NCBI GenBank assembly: GCA_937941455.1
Contig: CALDHM010000007.1
Location: forward strand, 62,001-126,000
DNA: 64,000 nucleotides
Source of the DNA: an uncultured Pirellulaceae bacterium
GTDB lineage: Bacteria > Planctomycetota > Planctomycetia > Pirellulales > Pirellulaceae
Direction of reading: 5' to 3'
This document shows positions 63,702-64,000 of the stretch, in pieces (position 1 is the stretch's first letter; every line of letters begins with the position of its first letter). The notes under the pieces are model-generated. The model had not been told where the DNA came from and did not search any database. It saw only the letters and a program-made list of their open reading frames with translations. Made by a program: the position numbers and the translations under genes.

Positions 63702-64000
63702 GAAGTTGCCTCAAATAATCTCAAAAAAAATCTTGCCGAGGCCAGCAAAAATCACGCGAATTTCCGGCGTCTGTGGCGAAACTCTACCGGTTAAGCCCGT
63801 CGCAACGATCAACTCGTTAAAAAGGCTGCGTGATGCTCGGCTCGCTAGGCGATAAATAGAAGCAGCGGACAACACCGTTGCTAGCTTGGAAAACGTTGTC
63901 CGGCTAGCTTGCGAGTATTTCGAAACAGTTCTCATTGTAGCGTTTGAAGCGTCTGGTTAAACTTCAACGAGGATTCTGAGGACAGAATTTTTTTGCCCAG

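Noticed and set aside
63711-63935. Short minus ORF at the right edge
   Set aside because: 74 aa, no motif, window edge; cannot be supported.

Overview
The window is a high-GC chromosomal segment with strong Planctomycetes (Pirellulaceae-like) character, inferred from family content; no taxonomy search was possible. It is mostly core or housekeeping DNA: csrA, a secretin, accB/accC, udk, a FliA-type sigma factor, flhA, lpxD/lpxI, an LptD-like protein, dgkA, an S41 protease, a fadJ-like gene and a hydroxyproline-catabolism-type gene set. Main points of interest: (1) a light-repair locus (membrane protein, DUF2256, photolyase/cryptochrome, class II photolyase) in which the class II photolyase is fused in one ORF to a renalase-like FAD/NAD oxidoreductase; (2) a ~12.5 kb same-strand cluster with a prenyltransferase/squalene-cyclase-like protein, a membrane-anchored partner, TolQ/ExbB, two different ExbD proteins, a TM beta-propeller protein, an orphan peptide-type solute-binding protein and an unknown, preceded by a candidate promoter and a perfect 11-bp inverted repeat; (3) a CHAT-domain protein that appears to have lost both catalytic residues; (4) a REP/BIME-like palindromic repeat family in the same window as a decayed RAYT-type transposase; (5) four multi-lesion pseudogene loci (ECF sigma factor, kinase/cadherin-like chimera, acyl-CoA synthetase, RAYT). 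I saw no CRISPR array, tRNA, rRNA or prophage. All assignments come from reading the sequence and from recalled family motifs; no searches were run.
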